From NCBI GenBank assembly GCA_036563645.1, contig DATCMA010000048.1, positions 1 to 64,000 on the forward strand: a stretch of 64,000 bases of DNA, given 5' to 3'. Both the position numbers and the translations under genes were made by a program. The stretch comes from DATCMA01 sp036563645. Its GTDB lineage: Bacteria > Actinomycetota > Actinomycetes > Mycobacteriales > Micromonosporaceae. Shown piece after piece: positions 17,258 to 26,236 of the stretch (its first letter is position 1; each line of letters begins with the position of its first letter). The notes beneath the pieces are model-generated. The model saw only the letters and a program-made list of their open reading frames with translations. It had not been told where the DNA came from and made no database searches.

Positions 17258-18216
17258 GACCGGAGCCTACGACGAGGAAACAACGACGACGTGCGGGCAC
17301 GCAGGGCCGCGGCGAGCGGGACCAGGATTGGCAGGATGACGGCGGCTTCCGCCGACGGGGTTGGCACCGCGGGGCGCGTCGCGCCGAGGGCGGCGCTCTC
17401 GGACAACCGCTCGAACGTCTCCGGCACCGACAGGGTGCTCCACCGCCCGTGCGGCCAGATGATCACGAAGGCGCGCCCGATGACGTTCTCGATGGGAATC
17501 GGCCCCTGGCACCGCGAATCCTGCGAGACCAGCCTGTGGTCCCCCATCACGAAGAGCTGCCCGGGCTCGACGACCACCTCGGCGAATCGTCGTGACCGGC
17601 ACTCCCGGGGGTTCGGTGGAGCGTCGAGGTCCGAGTCCTCCACCACGTACGGCTCATCCAGCGGTTGGCCGTTGACGGTGACCCGGCCCTGGTCGTCGCA
17701 GCACGCCACGCGGTCACCGGGGACGCCAATGACGCGTTTGATGAAGTCCTTCTCCCCCGGCTGGCTCACGCCGATGAGGTCACCGATCGTGCGGCCGAGC
17801 CGGGTCAGGAAGCCCTCATCCACGGTGGCGGCGTTCTCCGGGGCCCACCGCTCGGTGCCGCGGAAGACGATGACCTCGCCCCGGCGCGGTTCACGGACGT
17901 CGTAGACGACCTTGTTGACCAGGACCCGGTCGCCGATGAGCAGGGTGTCCTCCATCGAGCCCGACGGGATGAAGAACGCCTGGAGCAAGAAGGTGCGGAT
18001 CAGCACCGCCAGGCAGAACGCCACGATGAGGAGCAGCGGCAACTCTTGCCACAGCGGCATCTGCTTGCGCTGCCGGTGCCGCCGGCGTGCCCGCCGTGGT
18101 GGTCTCCGCCAGGGCTCGATGTCGTGTTCCCGATACACCCTTCGCGTCTCCCGGTCCCGAGATACAGCGCTACCGCCTGGATCACTTCTGGGCGAAGCGG
18201 CCCAGGCGGTAGTCAT
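17254..18216 (-). CDS. lepB: Signal peptidase I (first copy, with C-terminal membrane segment)
   Basis: A 320-residue type I signal peptidase. A basic cytoplasmic N-terminus (RRPPRRARRRHRQRK) precedes the membrane helix (about 58-80). Ser87 lies in PSGSMEDTLL and Lys160 in FIKRVIG, with VMGDHRLVSQDS later. A second hydrophobic stretch (about 288-304) and Arg-rich tail suggest a C-terminal anchor, which the second copy lacks. The ATG at 18216 has no clear ribosome-binding site, so the true start may be downstream. Confidence 0.92.
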   Translation of the reverse strand: MTTAWAASPRSDPGGSAVSRDRETRRVYREHDIEPWRRPPRRARRRHRQRKQMPLWQELPLLLIVAFCLAVLIRTFLLQAFFIPSGSMEDTLLIGDRVLVNKVVYDVREPRRGEVIVFRGTERWAPENAATVDEGFLTRLGRTIGDLIGVSQPGEKDFIKRVIGVPGDRVACCDDQGRVTVNGQPLDEPYVVEDSDLDAPPNPRECRSRRFAEVVVEPGQLFVMGDHRLVSQDSRCQGPIPIENVIGRAFVIIWPHGRWSTLSVPETFERLSESAALGATRPAVPTPSAEAAVILPILVPLAAALRARTSSLFPRRRLRS

Positions 18217-18240
18217 GGGACGTCGACGTCACCGTGTGCT

Positions 18241-18272
18241 GTCCACTGCCCCTACCGGGGCGGGCTGTGGAC
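18241..18272 (-). terminator. Nested inverted repeat downstream of rplS
   Basis: GTCCAC (18241-18246) pairs with GTGGAC (18267-18272), and inside it GCCCC (18248-18252) pairs with GGGGC (18257-18261) around TACC. It lies about 78 bases beyond the rplS stop and before lepB. It has no T-tract; a terminator or lepB leader structure is possible. Confidence 0.35.
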
Positions 18273-18350
18273 ATCGCATCCGCTGTATCTCCCCGCGACC
18301 AGCGTAATTGGCGAACCGCTGGACCGCAGTCCCGGAACCGAGTTCGGGCG

Positions 18351-18722
18351 TCAGCTCGCCTGGGCCTCGGTCGGCTTGGGCTCGCGCAGCTCCTTGATCT
18401 TGGCCTTCTTGCCGTGGAGCTTCCGCAGGTAGTAGAGCTTGGCCCGGCGCACGTCACCACGCGACACGACCTCAATGCGGTCGATCGTCGGGCTGTGTAC
18501 GGGGAAGGTCCGCTCGACGCCAACCCCGAAGCTCACCTTCCGCACGGTAAAGGTCTCCCGCACGCCGCCGCCCTGCCGGCGAATCACCACGCCCTGGAAG
18601 ATCTGTACCCGGGAACGGTTGCCCTCGACGACCCGCGCGTGCACCTTCACCGTGTCACCGGCACGGAACTCCGGGATGTCAGCCCGCAGTGACTGGGCTT
18701 CGAGAGCGTCCAGCGTGTTCAT
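18351..18722 (-). CDS. rplS: 50S ribosomal protein L19
   Basis: A 123-residue L19, at the subunit interface. Family motifs are FRAGDTVKVHARVVEGNRSR and a later RVQIFQGVVI, then TFTVRKVSFGVGVERTFP and RAKLYYLR. The ATG follows GAGGATGCAGCG. It follows trmD in the conserved rpsP-khpA-rimM-trmD-rplS-lepB order. Confidence 0.97.
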   Translation of the reverse strand: MNTLDALEAQSLRADIPEFRAGDTVKVHARVVEGNRSRVQIFQGVVIRRQGGGVRETFTVRKVSFGVGVERTFPVHSPTIDRIEVVSRGDVRRAKLYYLRKLHGKKAKIKELREPKPTEAQAS

Positions 18723-18842
18723 CGCTGCATCCTCGTATCACTCAAGGCACACCACTCAGCGGTGCGCGAATGGATGATCTTGATCCCCACCGGTGCTGGG
18801 ACTGGCGCAGCCGGCCCTGTCCGGCCGACCGCGGCAACCTCA

Positions 18843-19616
18843 CTACTCTGCCATACCGTCTGGGGAGAGGTGAAACCCGGCCCCCGCCAGCAGCGTCACG
18901 TCGCGCTCGTCCAAGGCCCCAGGCGGGAGCCGCCTCAAGAGGTCAGGACGGCGCTGCGCGGTCCGCAGCAAGGACTGCTCCCGCCGCCAGCGAGCGATTC
19001 GACCGTGATCACCGGAGCGCAGAATCTCCGGGACATCGTGCCCACGCCACGAGGCGGGTTTCGTGTAGACGGGGGCTTCCAGTAGCCCGTGCGCGTGCGA
19101 CTCCTCCGCCAACGATTCGGCGTTGCCCACCACGCCCGGGATGAGCCGGGTGACCGCCTCCACAATGGCCAAGACCGCGACCTCCCCCCCGAAGAGGACG
19201 TAGTCGCCGAGGGACACCTCAGCGACCGGCATCCGCGTCGCGGCGTAGTCGAGCACCCGCTGGTCGATCCCCTCGTACCGCCCGCAGGCGAAGAGCAACC
19301 ACGGCTCGCGGGCGAGCTCCTGAGCGCGCTGCTGGGTGAAGCACTCCCCCGCAGGAGTCGGCACCACGAGCAGCGGCGGGGGCGCGTCCGCCGGGACGAG
19401 CGCGTCCAGCGCCTCCCCCCACGGCTCGGGCCGCATGACCATCCCCGGTCCGCCGCCGTACGGGGTGTCGTCCACGGTCCGATGGACGTCGTGGGTCCAG
19501 GTCCGCAGGTCATGGATGGCAATGTCGAGCAGCCCGGCGCGCCACGCCCGGCCGATGAGCGAGAGCTTCAGGGGAGCGAAGTAGTCCGGGAAGATCGTGA
19601 CGATATCGATGCGCAT
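18843..19616 (-). CDS. trmD: tRNA (guanine-37-N1)-methyltransferase
   Basis: Methylates G37 of tRNAs to prevent frameshifting. The SPOUT knot region is visible (LFACGRYEGIDQRVLDYA, EVSLGDYVLFGGEVA, LIPGVVGN). The ATG start at 19616 (MRIDIVTIFPDYF) matches the family N-terminus and gives 257 residues; an in-frame GTG at 19637 that overlaps the rimM stop is the alternative. It belongs to the S16-L19 transcript. Confidence 0.95.
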   Translation of the reverse strand: MRIDIVTIFPDYFAPLKLSLIGRAWRAGLLDIAIHDLRTWTHDVHRTVDDTPYGGGPGMVMRPEPWGEALDALVPADAPPPLLVVPTPAGECFTQQRAQELAREPWLLFACGRYEGIDQRVLDYAATRMPVAEVSLGDYVLFGGEVAVLAIVEAVTRLIPGVVGNAESLAEESHAHGLLEAPVYTKPASWRGHDVPEILRSGDHGRIARWRREQSLLRTAQRRPDLLRRLPPGALDERDVTLLAGAGFHLSPDGMAE

Positions 19617-19633
19617 GGTGGACGGCGACGCCC

Positions 19634-20209
19634 TCACAGATCCAGCAGCCCACCGGGCGGATCGATCACCACACGGCCACCCGCGAGGTCGACCTGCGGC
19701 ACGATCGCGCTGACGAAGGGCACCAACGCGGTTCGGCCATCCGGGCGGCGTACCACCAGCAGATCGGAGGCGGGGGCGTGCTCGACGCGGACCACCTCAC
19801 CGAGCGGTTCCCCACGCGTGTCGACCGCCGCGAGGCCGATCAACTGAATGTCGTGGTACTCGTCCGGCTCGGTGGGCGGCGCGATCTCCCCGCTGTCGAC
19901 ACACAGGAGAACCCCGCGCAGCTCCTCGGCGGCGTTGCGGTCGTAGACACCCTCGAAGCGCACGAGCAGGCGATTCTGGTGCCACCGGGCTGACTCGACG
20001 GTCAGCCGCTCGGGCACCCGCCGGCTGATCGGGCGATCGCCGGCCGCCTGCTGCGCATCCGGTCGCGGGTAGGGACGCGCCGCTGTCGGGTCAGTGCACA
20101 ACACCGACCCGACAGCAAACCGCGCTTCTGGCTCGTCGGTCCGCACCTCCACGGCGACCTCTCCGCGAATGCCGTGCGGCCGCACGATCTCACCGACGAC
20201 GAGGAGCAT
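19634..20209 (-). CDS. rimM: Ribosome maturation factor RimM
   Basis: Assists 16S 3'-domain maturation and binds S19. The 191 residues begin MLLVVGEIVRPHGIRGEVAV, then show the RimM core and a C-terminal PRC-barrel (DIQLIGLAAVDTRGEPLGEV, LVPFVSAIVPQVDL). A non-conserved insertion (about 45-62, with AQQAAGDRP) lies in the N-terminal domain. Its ATG overlaps the khpA stop by one base (TGATG). Confidence 0.94.
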   Translation of the reverse strand: MLLVVGEIVRPHGIRGEVAVEVRTDEPEARFAVGSVLCTDPTAARPYPRPDAQQAAGDRPISRRVPERLTVESARWHQNRLLVRFEGVYDRNAAEELRGVLLCVDSGEIAPPTEPDEYHDIQLIGLAAVDTRGEPLGEVVRVEHAPASDLLVVRRPDGRTALVPFVSAIVPQVDLAGGRVVIDPPGGLLDL

Positions 20210-20469
20210 CAGTAGGAGTCAACGATGTCCACACGAATGTTTCGGCCACTGATCGAGCCGATGACCTGGCGCAGCGCCTTAGCCGTCCGCCCGCCACGCC
20301 CGATCACCGTACCCAGATCATCGGGGTGCACCCGGACTTCGAGCCGCCGGCCCCGACGGGACTCGACGAGCCGAACACGGACATCATCGGGGTACTCGAC
20401 GATCCCCCGGACGAGATGCTCCAACGCGGGCCGAAGGACCGCGTCAGGCCTGTTCGCCGGAGCCCGCAC
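20209..20469 (-). CDS. khpA: KH-domain RNA-binding protein KhpA
   Basis: An 86-residue single KH domain with the GxxG loop in GTVIGRGGRTAKALR. KhpA proteins bind RNA and pair with KhpB in cell-size and small-RNA control in Gram-positives. The GTG start has GAGGAG eight bases upstream and lies 26 bases inside the end of rpsP. It is fixed between rpsP and rimM in actinobacteria. Confidence 0.92.
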   Translation of the reverse strand: MRAPANRPDAVLRPALEHLVRGIVEYPDDVRVRLVESRRGRRLEVRVHPDDLGTVIGRGGRTAKALRQVIGSISGRNIRVDIVDSY

Positions 20470-20932
20470 CGGCCTGCTCCTCGGTTTGCGCCGGGGCTTC
20501 AGCAGCCGGCTCCGCCTTCGCCGACTTCTTGGCGGACTTCGCCTCGTTGGCGGACTTCGCCGCCTCCTTAGCAGCCGCCTCCTTCAAGCCAGCCGCGGCC
20601 TTCGCTTCCGCCTCGTAGGCCGCGCGGCGGTCAGGGCGCGGCGGGGCCACCTTCACGGGCTGCTTGGGCGGCGGCAGGCCCTTGAACTTCTGCCAGTCGC
20701 CGGTCTTCTCCAGCAACCGCTGCACAGCCTCAGTCGGCTGCGCGCCAACCGAGAGCCAGTACTGGATCCGGTCAGAGTTGACCCGGATCACCGACGGCTC
20801 TTCCTTCGGGTGGTAGATCCCGACATACTCAATCGCCTTACCGTCCCGCTTGGTGCGGGCGTCGGCGACGACGATGCGGTACTGCGGGTTGCGGATCTTC
20901 CCCATCCGCAGGAGCCGAATCTTTACGGCCAC
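20444..20932 (-). CDS. rpsP: 30S ribosomal protein S16
   Basis: The first about 85 residues are standard S16 (AVKIRLLRMGKIRNPQYRIV, RDGKAIEYVGIYHP). The rest, to 162, is a Lys/Ala/Glu-rich tail (KEAAAKEAAKSANEAKSAKK) longer than usual but seen in actinobacteria. GTG start after AGGAGCAGACAGAC. It heads the S16-L19 cluster; the 197 bp upstream to the DUF402 gene should hold its promoter. Confidence 0.96.
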   Translation of the reverse strand: MAVKIRLLRMGKIRNPQYRIVVADARTKRDGKAIEYVGIYHPKEEPSVIRVNSDRIQYWLSVGAQPTEAVQRLLEKTGDWQKFKGLPPPKQPVKVAPPRPDRRAAYEAEAKAAAGLKEAAAKEAAKSANEAKSAKKSAKAEPAAEAPAQTEEQAGAGSGEQA

Positions 20933-21129
20933 GTCTGTCTGCTCCTGTTGCGATTCTCACCGGCCCCGTCGGGGCGGTGGGCGGGTGAGAGTCGACCGGC
21001 ACAGTGGGGGTGGGCCGGATGACTGCTCGATGGACTGACGACGCGCCCAAGTGAGAGGGCGGGGGCGCGCGCCGGATACCAGCGTGCAATTGTGCCAGAT
21101 CCGGCAGAGGAACCGTGCACCGCCCCGGA

Positions 21130-21777
21130 TTACCGTGCCTGGGGGCGGTCCCACCCATCCGGCACCGATTCCGGCACCCGCCAGTCGGGCTCGGGCCGGA
21201 AGTTACACCAGGTGCCATCGAACGGGAACTCGCCCGCCTCGGCCATTTTAATGACGCGTTCCCCTTCGGCTCGCACGGCGGCCGGGTCGGTCACCCAGTA
21301 GTGCTCCGGATACGCCAGCCGCTCGGCAAATTCATCTTCGTCTTTCCACTGCCAGCTCCGATCGGGCCACACGATCACGTCGAGGTCTTGGTCGACGATG
21401 TCGACCCCCGCGATGGCGCCGTCATTCCAGCGCACCGCCGGTTCCTCGAGGTTGACGTACCAGTGAGTGAACCGGCCCTCCTCGTCGTGGAACCACCACA
21501 CCGAGTGCGCGGCGCCGGTAGGGAGAAACATCAGGACCGGCGGCCCTTTCCACTTTCCGTGCCGAGGCCGGTACGACCGCGTGATCCACTCGGCGAACGG
21601 CAGCTGACGCAGGTCCAGCCCGTCCTCAGTGACTTCATTCACAACCGGTGTGCCTCGGTCGACCCAGAGCAGCAGCCCTCGGTCGTCGTCACTGACGACA
21701 CGGGCCGGACGCACCCAGCCAACCCGTCCGCGCCGCATGTTGCGGTGCAGGATCAGCTGGCCCGACTCGAAACGCAT
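21130..21777 (-). CDS. DUF402 (FomD-like) phosphohydrolase
   Basis: A 215-residue protein of the DUF402/FomD family, whose characterised members hydrolyse nucleotide diphosphates or phosphonate-CMP conjugates. Family features are LPTGAAHSVWWFHD, WYVNLEEPAVRW, and the acidic DIVDQDLDVIVWPDRSW with WKDEDEFAER. The ATG at 21777 (MRFESGQLILHRNM) is chosen over a start nine codons upstream because family similarity begins there. Physiological substrate unknown. Confidence 0.8.
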   Translation of the reverse strand: MRFESGQLILHRNMRRGRVGWVRPARVVSDDDRGLLLWVDRGTPVVNEVTEDGLDLRQLPFAEWITRSYRPRHGKWKGPPVLMFLPTGAAHSVWWFHDEEGRFTHWYVNLEEPAVRWNDGAIAGVDIVDQDLDVIVWPDRSWQWKDEDEFAERLAYPEHYWVTDPAAVRAEGERVIKMAEAGEFPFDGTWCNFRPEPDWRVPESVPDGWDRPQAR

Positions 21778-21858
21778 AGACCTCGACTGTAGTCCCACGA
21801 GCACGAGATCAGTGACAACGACGCCGATCGTTGGCGTGCCAGAGCGCCCGGGCCGGTG

Positions 21859-23265
21859 TCAGTAGGCGCGAGCCATGATCGCGATGAGGTCGGGCTCGTC
21901 CTCCGCGTCGGGCACGGAGCCATCGGGGCGCACCAGGCAGCGGACGGTCACGCCGTGGCTGTTCGCCTCCGCCTCGCCCTCGGGCCCCACCGCGGCCCAC
22001 GGGATCCGCGCCCACCCCGTCATCGCCGCCTCGATCGCCTCCGCCAACGTGGTCACCGACGCGGTCCGCGCCTCCCGCGCCGCCAGCGCCTCCTCGTACA
22101 AGGCGCGCTGGTCCGCCTCGAGGGCGGCGCGCACCGTGGCGACGATGTCCGCGATGGGGACGGGCGTCTTGCTGCCGTTGACCCGCCGCACGACGACCGC
22201 GTTCCCCGCGGCGAGGTCACGGGGACCCACCTCGACCCGGATCGGGTAGCCCTTGAGCTCGGCGTCGACCGCCCGGCGCCCGAACGGCGTGTCGACCCGG
22301 TCGTCGAAGGCGACCCGAATACCGGCGGCCTGAAGCTCGTCGCGCAGCTTGGCCGCCGCCTCGACGACCCCCTCGCCCTCCTTGACGACCATGACGTACG
22401 CCTGGATCGGCGCGAGGCGCGGCGGCACCCGCAGCCCGTTGTCGTCGCCATGGCACATGATCAGGCCGCCGAGCATCCGGGTGGAGACGCCCCAGGAGGT
22501 CGTCCAGGCGTACTCCAGGGCTCCGGAGCGGCCGGAGAAGGTGATGTCGAAGGCGCGCGAGAAGTTCTGCCCCAACTCGTGCGACGTGCCGAGCTGCAAC
22601 GCCTTGCCGTCGCCCATCATGCCTTCGAGCGTGTACGTGCTGATCGCGCCCGCGAAGCGCTCTCGGGCGGTCTTGCGTCCCACCACCACGGGAATCCCGA
22701 GGACATTGATCATGAAGTCCTCGTACACCTCGTGCAGGATCTTACGCGCGTAGGCACGGGCGTCGGCCTCGTCGGCGTGCGCGGTATGCCCCTCCTGCCA
22801 GAGGAACTCGCTCGTGCGCAAGAAGACCCGCGGACGCAGCTCCCAGCGCACCACGTTGGCCCACTGGTTGAGCAGCAGCGGCAGGTCGCGGTACGAGTCA
22901 ATCCACTTCGCCATGAACTCGCCGATCACCGTCTCGCTGGTGGGACGGACGACGACCGGCTCCGCCAGTTGCTTTCCGCCACCGTGCGTGACGACCGCGA
23001 GTTCGGGCGAGAACCCCTCGACGTGCTCGGCCTCCCGGCGGAGGTACGCCTCCGGGATGAAGAGAGGGAAATAGGCGTTCTGCGCGCCGGCCGCTTTGAT
23101 CCGCGCGTCGAGCTCGGCCTGCATCCGCTCCCAGATGGCGTACGCGGTCGGCCTGATCACCATCGTGCCGCGTACCGGCCCGTTGTCGGCGAGCTCCGCC
23201 TTAGCGATCAGGTCCTGGTACCAGCGCGGGAAATCCTCCGCTCGGGGAGTGAGCACGCGTGCCAT
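21859..23265 (-). CDS. proS: Prolyl-tRNA synthetase, archaeal/eukaryotic type
   Basis: Charges tRNA-Pro. The 468-residue protein lacks the bacterial editing insertion and has the eukaryote-like layout: class II core with VRPTSETVIGEFMAKWI, FLRTSEFLWQEGHTAHA, GTSHELGQNFSRAFDI and WGVSTRMLGGLIMCHGDDNG (read to 20 residues), then an anticodon-binding domain and an accessory C-terminal domain ending ARAY. The four Zn-binding cysteines usual in archaeal-type C-terminal domains are missing; only one Cys remains there. ATG at 23265 is preferred to the TTG three codons upstream. Confidence 0.94.
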   Translation of the reverse strand: MARVLTPRAEDFPRWYQDLIAKAELADNGPVRGTMVIRPTAYAIWERMQAELDARIKAAGAQNAYFPLFIPEAYLRREAEHVEGFSPELAVVTHGGGKQLAEPVVVRPTSETVIGEFMAKWIDSYRDLPLLLNQWANVVRWELRPRVFLRTSEFLWQEGHTAHADEADARAYARKILHEVYEDFMINVLGIPVVVGRKTARERFAGAISTYTLEGMMGDGKALQLGTSHELGQNFSRAFDITFSGRSGALEYAWTTSWGVSTRMLGGLIMCHGDDNGLRVPPRLAPIQAYVMVVKEGEGVVEAAAKLRDELQAAGIRVAFDDRVDTPFGRRAVDAELKGYPIRVEVGPRDLAAGNAVVVRRVNGSKTPVPIADIVATVRAALEADQRALYEEALAAREARTASVTTLAEAIEAAMTGWARIPWAAVGPEGEAEANSHGVTVRCLVRPDGSVPDAEDEPDLIAIMARAY

Positions 23266-23352
23266 GACCGCCAATCCTAGGCGTATCGCCGACGTCGTTC
23301 TGACCCCGCGCCGCCCTGTGGCGCGGTGCCGGCCGTCGCGCGGGCGCGCCGG

Positions 23353-24438
23353 TCACCGGATGACCCGACCACGCAGGATGATCCGCTGTGGAGCTTGGAC
23401 AACTCGCAGGTCGCGGCGGGGATCGGCGTCGTACGCGACGAGGTCCGCCCAGCCGCCCTCCACGAGCCCGGGGAAACCGAGCCACTCGCGCGCGCCCCAA
23501 CTCGCCGCGGCCAACACGTCAATCGGCGCCATGCCCGCCCGCTCGTGGAGCAGGAGCATTTCCCGGGCGGCGAGGCCGTGGCGGATCCCCCCTCCGGCGT
23601 CGGTGCCGACGTAGATGGGCACCCCCGCCTCGTAGGCGGCTCGGACCACGGCCGGGAAATTGGCGTGCAGCGCGCGCATGTGGGCCGCGTACCGGGGGAA
23701 TTTGGGTTCGGCGCGGGCCGCGATCTCACCGAATGTGTCGATATTGATCATCGTGGGGACGAGGGCGATGCGCCGGCGCGCCATCTCGTCCACGAGCTCC
23801 GGCCGCAGACCAGTGCCGTGCTCAATGGAGTCCACTCCGGCCCGCACGAGAATCTCCGCCGCGGCCTCGGAGAACGTGTGGACCGCGACTCGGGCGCCCG
23901 CCTCGTGCGCGGCGGCGACCGCCGCGGTCAGCGTGTCCTCGTCCCAGGAAGGGGCGAGATCGCCGAGAGCGCGGTCGATCCAGTCGCCGACCAGCTTGAC
24001 CCACCCGTTGCCGGCGCGGGCCTGTTCGGCGACGGCGGCGGCCACGCCGTCGCTGTCGACCTCCACCCCGATGTCCCGCAGGTACCGCCGCGATGCCGCG
24101 ACGTGCCGCCCCGCGCGCGCCAACCGCGGCAGCTCCGGATCGTCGTCGAGCTCCGGATACGGGTACGGCGAGCCAGCGTCCCGAATAGCCAGCACCCCCG
24201 CGTCCCGGTCGATCATCGCGAGCTCCCGGGCCTGCTCCACCGAGGTGATCGGCACACTGCCCGGGGCGATGCCGATGTGGCAGTGGGCGTCGACCAGTCC
24301 CGGCAGGATGAAACCGCCGTCGACGACGGTGACCGCGTCGGCGACCGGCGTGGTGCTGATCCGATCACCGACGAGCCACAGCTCCCCGAACCGGTCCTCC
24401 GGCAGGAGTACTCCGCGCACGTGCAGCGCGCTCGCCAT
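23353..24438 (-). CDS. Metal-dependent amidohydrolase
   Basis: A 361-residue amidohydrolase-superfamily TIM barrel. Metal ligands are visible: DAHCHIG (HxH), a Lys in GWVKLVGDW, AVHTFSEAA, IEHGTGL and the late Asp in YVGTDAGGG. It resembles imidazolonepropionase-like cyclic amidohydrolases. A homologue beside ffh is conserved in M. tuberculosis (Rv2915c, from memory). The substrate is unknown. It follows ffh by 6 bp, so they are probably cotranscribed. Confidence 0.85.
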   Translation of the reverse strand: MASALHVRGVLLPEDRFGELWLVGDRISTTPVADAVTVVDGGFILPGLVDAHCHIGIAPGSVPITSVEQARELAMIDRDAGVLAIRDAGSPYPYPELDDDPELPRLARAGRHVAASRRYLRDIGVEVDSDGVAAAVAEQARAGNGWVKLVGDWIDRALGDLAPSWDEDTLTAAVAAAHEAGARVAVHTFSEAAAEILVRAGVDSIEHGTGLRPELVDEMARRRIALVPTMINIDTFGEIAARAEPKFPRYAAHMRALHANFPAVVRAAYEAGVPIYVGTDAGGGIRHGLAAREMLLLHERAGMAPIDVLAAASWGAREWLGFPGLVEGGWADLVAYDADPRRDLRVVQAPQRIILRGRVIR

Positions 24439-24444
24439 CGGAAC

Positions 24445-25980
24445 TCAGTCCTTCTCGCGCTTGGTCAGTTTGGAAAAGTCGAGCCGCGGCAGTTTGAAGC
24501 CGGGTGGCAGGCCAGTGCCGGCCAAGGGATCGAATCCCGGCGGGACCGGCGGGACCCCGGGAAGGCCGCTCGCACCCGGCGCCGTGGGCAGGCTGGCGCG
24601 TGGCCGACCGCCCTTGCCGCCCTTGCGCTTGTTCTTCGATGACTTGGTCGCCTTGCGCCGCCCACCGGGGAGGCCCATGAGACCGCTCATCTGCTTCATG
24701 AGCTTTTGCGCTTCGGCGAAGCGGTTGAGCAGCTGATTGACATCAGTCACGGTCACGCCGGAGCCTCGGGCGATCCGGGCGCGCCGAGAACCGTTGATGA
24801 TCTTGGGGTTGCGGCGCTCCTCCGGGGTCATGCCCCGGATGATCGCGGTGATCTTGTCCAGGTGCTTGTCGTCGATCTCGGCGATCTGATCCTTCATGTG
24901 CGCCATGCCCGGCATCATGGCCAGCACGTTGGCGATCGGCCCCATCCGGCGCACCGCGATGAGTTGTTCGAGGAAGTCTTCGAGCGTGAACTGCTCACCG
25001 CCGAGCAGCTTCGCCGTCATCTTCTCTTTCTGCTCGGCGTCGAAGGCCTGCTCCGCCTGCTCGATCAGGGTGAGCACGTCCCCCATGCCGAGGATTCGGC
25101 CGGCCATCCGATCCGGGTGGAAGACGTCGAAGTCCTCCAGCTTCTCGCCGGTCGAGGCGAAGAGGATCGGCTGACCGGTGACGTGGCGCACGGAGAGCGC
25201 GGCACCGCCCCGGGCGTCACCGTCGAGCTTGGACAAGACCACGCCGGTGATCCCGACGCCGTCGCGGAACGCCTCCGCCGTGGCGACCGCGTCCTGACCG
25301 ACCATGGCGTCGATGACGAACAGGATCTCGTCAGGGTTGATCGCGTCACGGATCTGGGCGGCCTGCGCCATCATCTCCGCGTCGATACCGAGCCGACCGG
25401 CGGTGTCGACGATCACGATGTCACGGGCGGCCCGGCGGGCGTGGTCGATCGACGCGCGTGCCACCGCCACCGGATCGCCCACACCGTTGCCCGGCTCGGG
25501 TGCGAAGACCTCGACACCGGCTCGCTCACCGAGCACTTGAAGCTGGTTGACGGCGTTCGGCCGCTGGAGGTCGGCGGCGACGAGCAGCGGCTGGTGGCCC
25601 TGGAGCTTCAGCCAGCGGGCCAGCTTGCCGGCGAGCGTGGTCTTCCCGGACCCCTGGAGGCCGGCGAGCATGATCACGGTGGGCGGATGCTTGGCGAACC
25701 GGAGCCGGCGGGCTTCGCCGCCGAGAACGGCGATCAGCTCCTCGTGAACGATCTTGATGACTTGCTGGGCCGGGTTGAGCGCCTGGGAGACCTCCGCCCC
25801 GCGCGCCCGCTCCTTGACGCTCGCGATGAAGCTCTTCACCACGGGCAGCGCGACGTCCGCCTCCAACAGCGCGAGCCGGATCTCTCGCGCCGTCGCGTCG
25901 ATGTCAGCGTCGGTGAGCCGGCCCTTGCCACGCAGCTTCGTGAAGATGCCGGAAAGGCGGTCGGTCAAGGTGTCAAACAC
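24445..25980 (-). CDS. ffh: Signal recognition particle protein Ffh
   Basis: The SRP54 GTPase that binds signal peptides and 4.5S RNA. N domain 1-90, G domain with P-loop GLQGSGKTTLAGK (about 106-118), DTAGR and SKLDGDARGGAALS, then a Met-rich M domain (about 300-440) with the RNA-binding GSRRARIARGSG motif. A basic Lys/Gly/Pro tail of about 70 residues ends the 511-residue protein. The N-domain start MFDTLTDRLSGIF is typical. Confidence 0.97.
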   Translation of the reverse strand: MFDTLTDRLSGIFTKLRGKGRLTDADIDATAREIRLALLEADVALPVVKSFIASVKERARGAEVSQALNPAQQVIKIVHEELIAVLGGEARRLRFAKHPPTVIMLAGLQGSGKTTLAGKLARWLKLQGHQPLLVAADLQRPNAVNQLQVLGERAGVEVFAPEPGNGVGDPVAVARASIDHARRAARDIVIVDTAGRLGIDAEMMAQAAQIRDAINPDEILFVIDAMVGQDAVATAEAFRDGVGITGVVLSKLDGDARGGAALSVRHVTGQPILFASTGEKLEDFDVFHPDRMAGRILGMGDVLTLIEQAEQAFDAEQKEKMTAKLLGGEQFTLEDFLEQLIAVRRMGPIANVLAMMPGMAHMKDQIAEIDDKHLDKITAIIRGMTPEERRNPKIINGSRRARIARGSGVTVTDVNQLLNRFAEAQKLMKQMSGLMGLPGGRRKATKSSKNKRKGGKGGRPRASLPTAPGASGLPGVPPVPPGFDPLAGTGLPPGFKLPRLDFSKLTKREKD

Positions 25981-26056
25981 GGCGCAACATCCCGTTTGTC
26001 ATTGGCATGGAGCTGGACGCGACCGAGGCACAGGTGTCGGGGGTGCCGACAGACAC

Positions 26057-26091
26057 GTGTGTCCGGCCACCGCAAGGGTAGCCGGACACAC
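26057..26091 (-). terminator. Hairpin between amt and ffh
   Basis: An 11-bp perfect stem (26057-26067 with 26081-26091, arm GTGTGTCCGGC) with a 13-nt loop sits about 146 bases after the amt stop and 77 before the ffh start. It has no T-tract. It probably ends the amt transcript or shapes the ffh leader. The rest of 25981-26236 shows no glnK or glnD remnant. Confidence 0.4.
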
Positions 26092-26236
26092 CCCCACCAC
26101 GGCCCGCCCGCCCCGCCGACGTCCACCTCCCGCGACGCTGCGGCAGGGAGGACGCCGGCGGTTGCGAACGGGACGCACGCCGTCGAGCGATCAGGCGGCG
26201 GCACCACGATCTCGCGGGGCGACACCGCTCGCCGGG

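Noticed and set aside
16619..18216. One lepB copy being a broken duplicate
   Set aside because: Both copies keep catalytic Ser and Lys and the box motifs; they are distinct functional paralogues.
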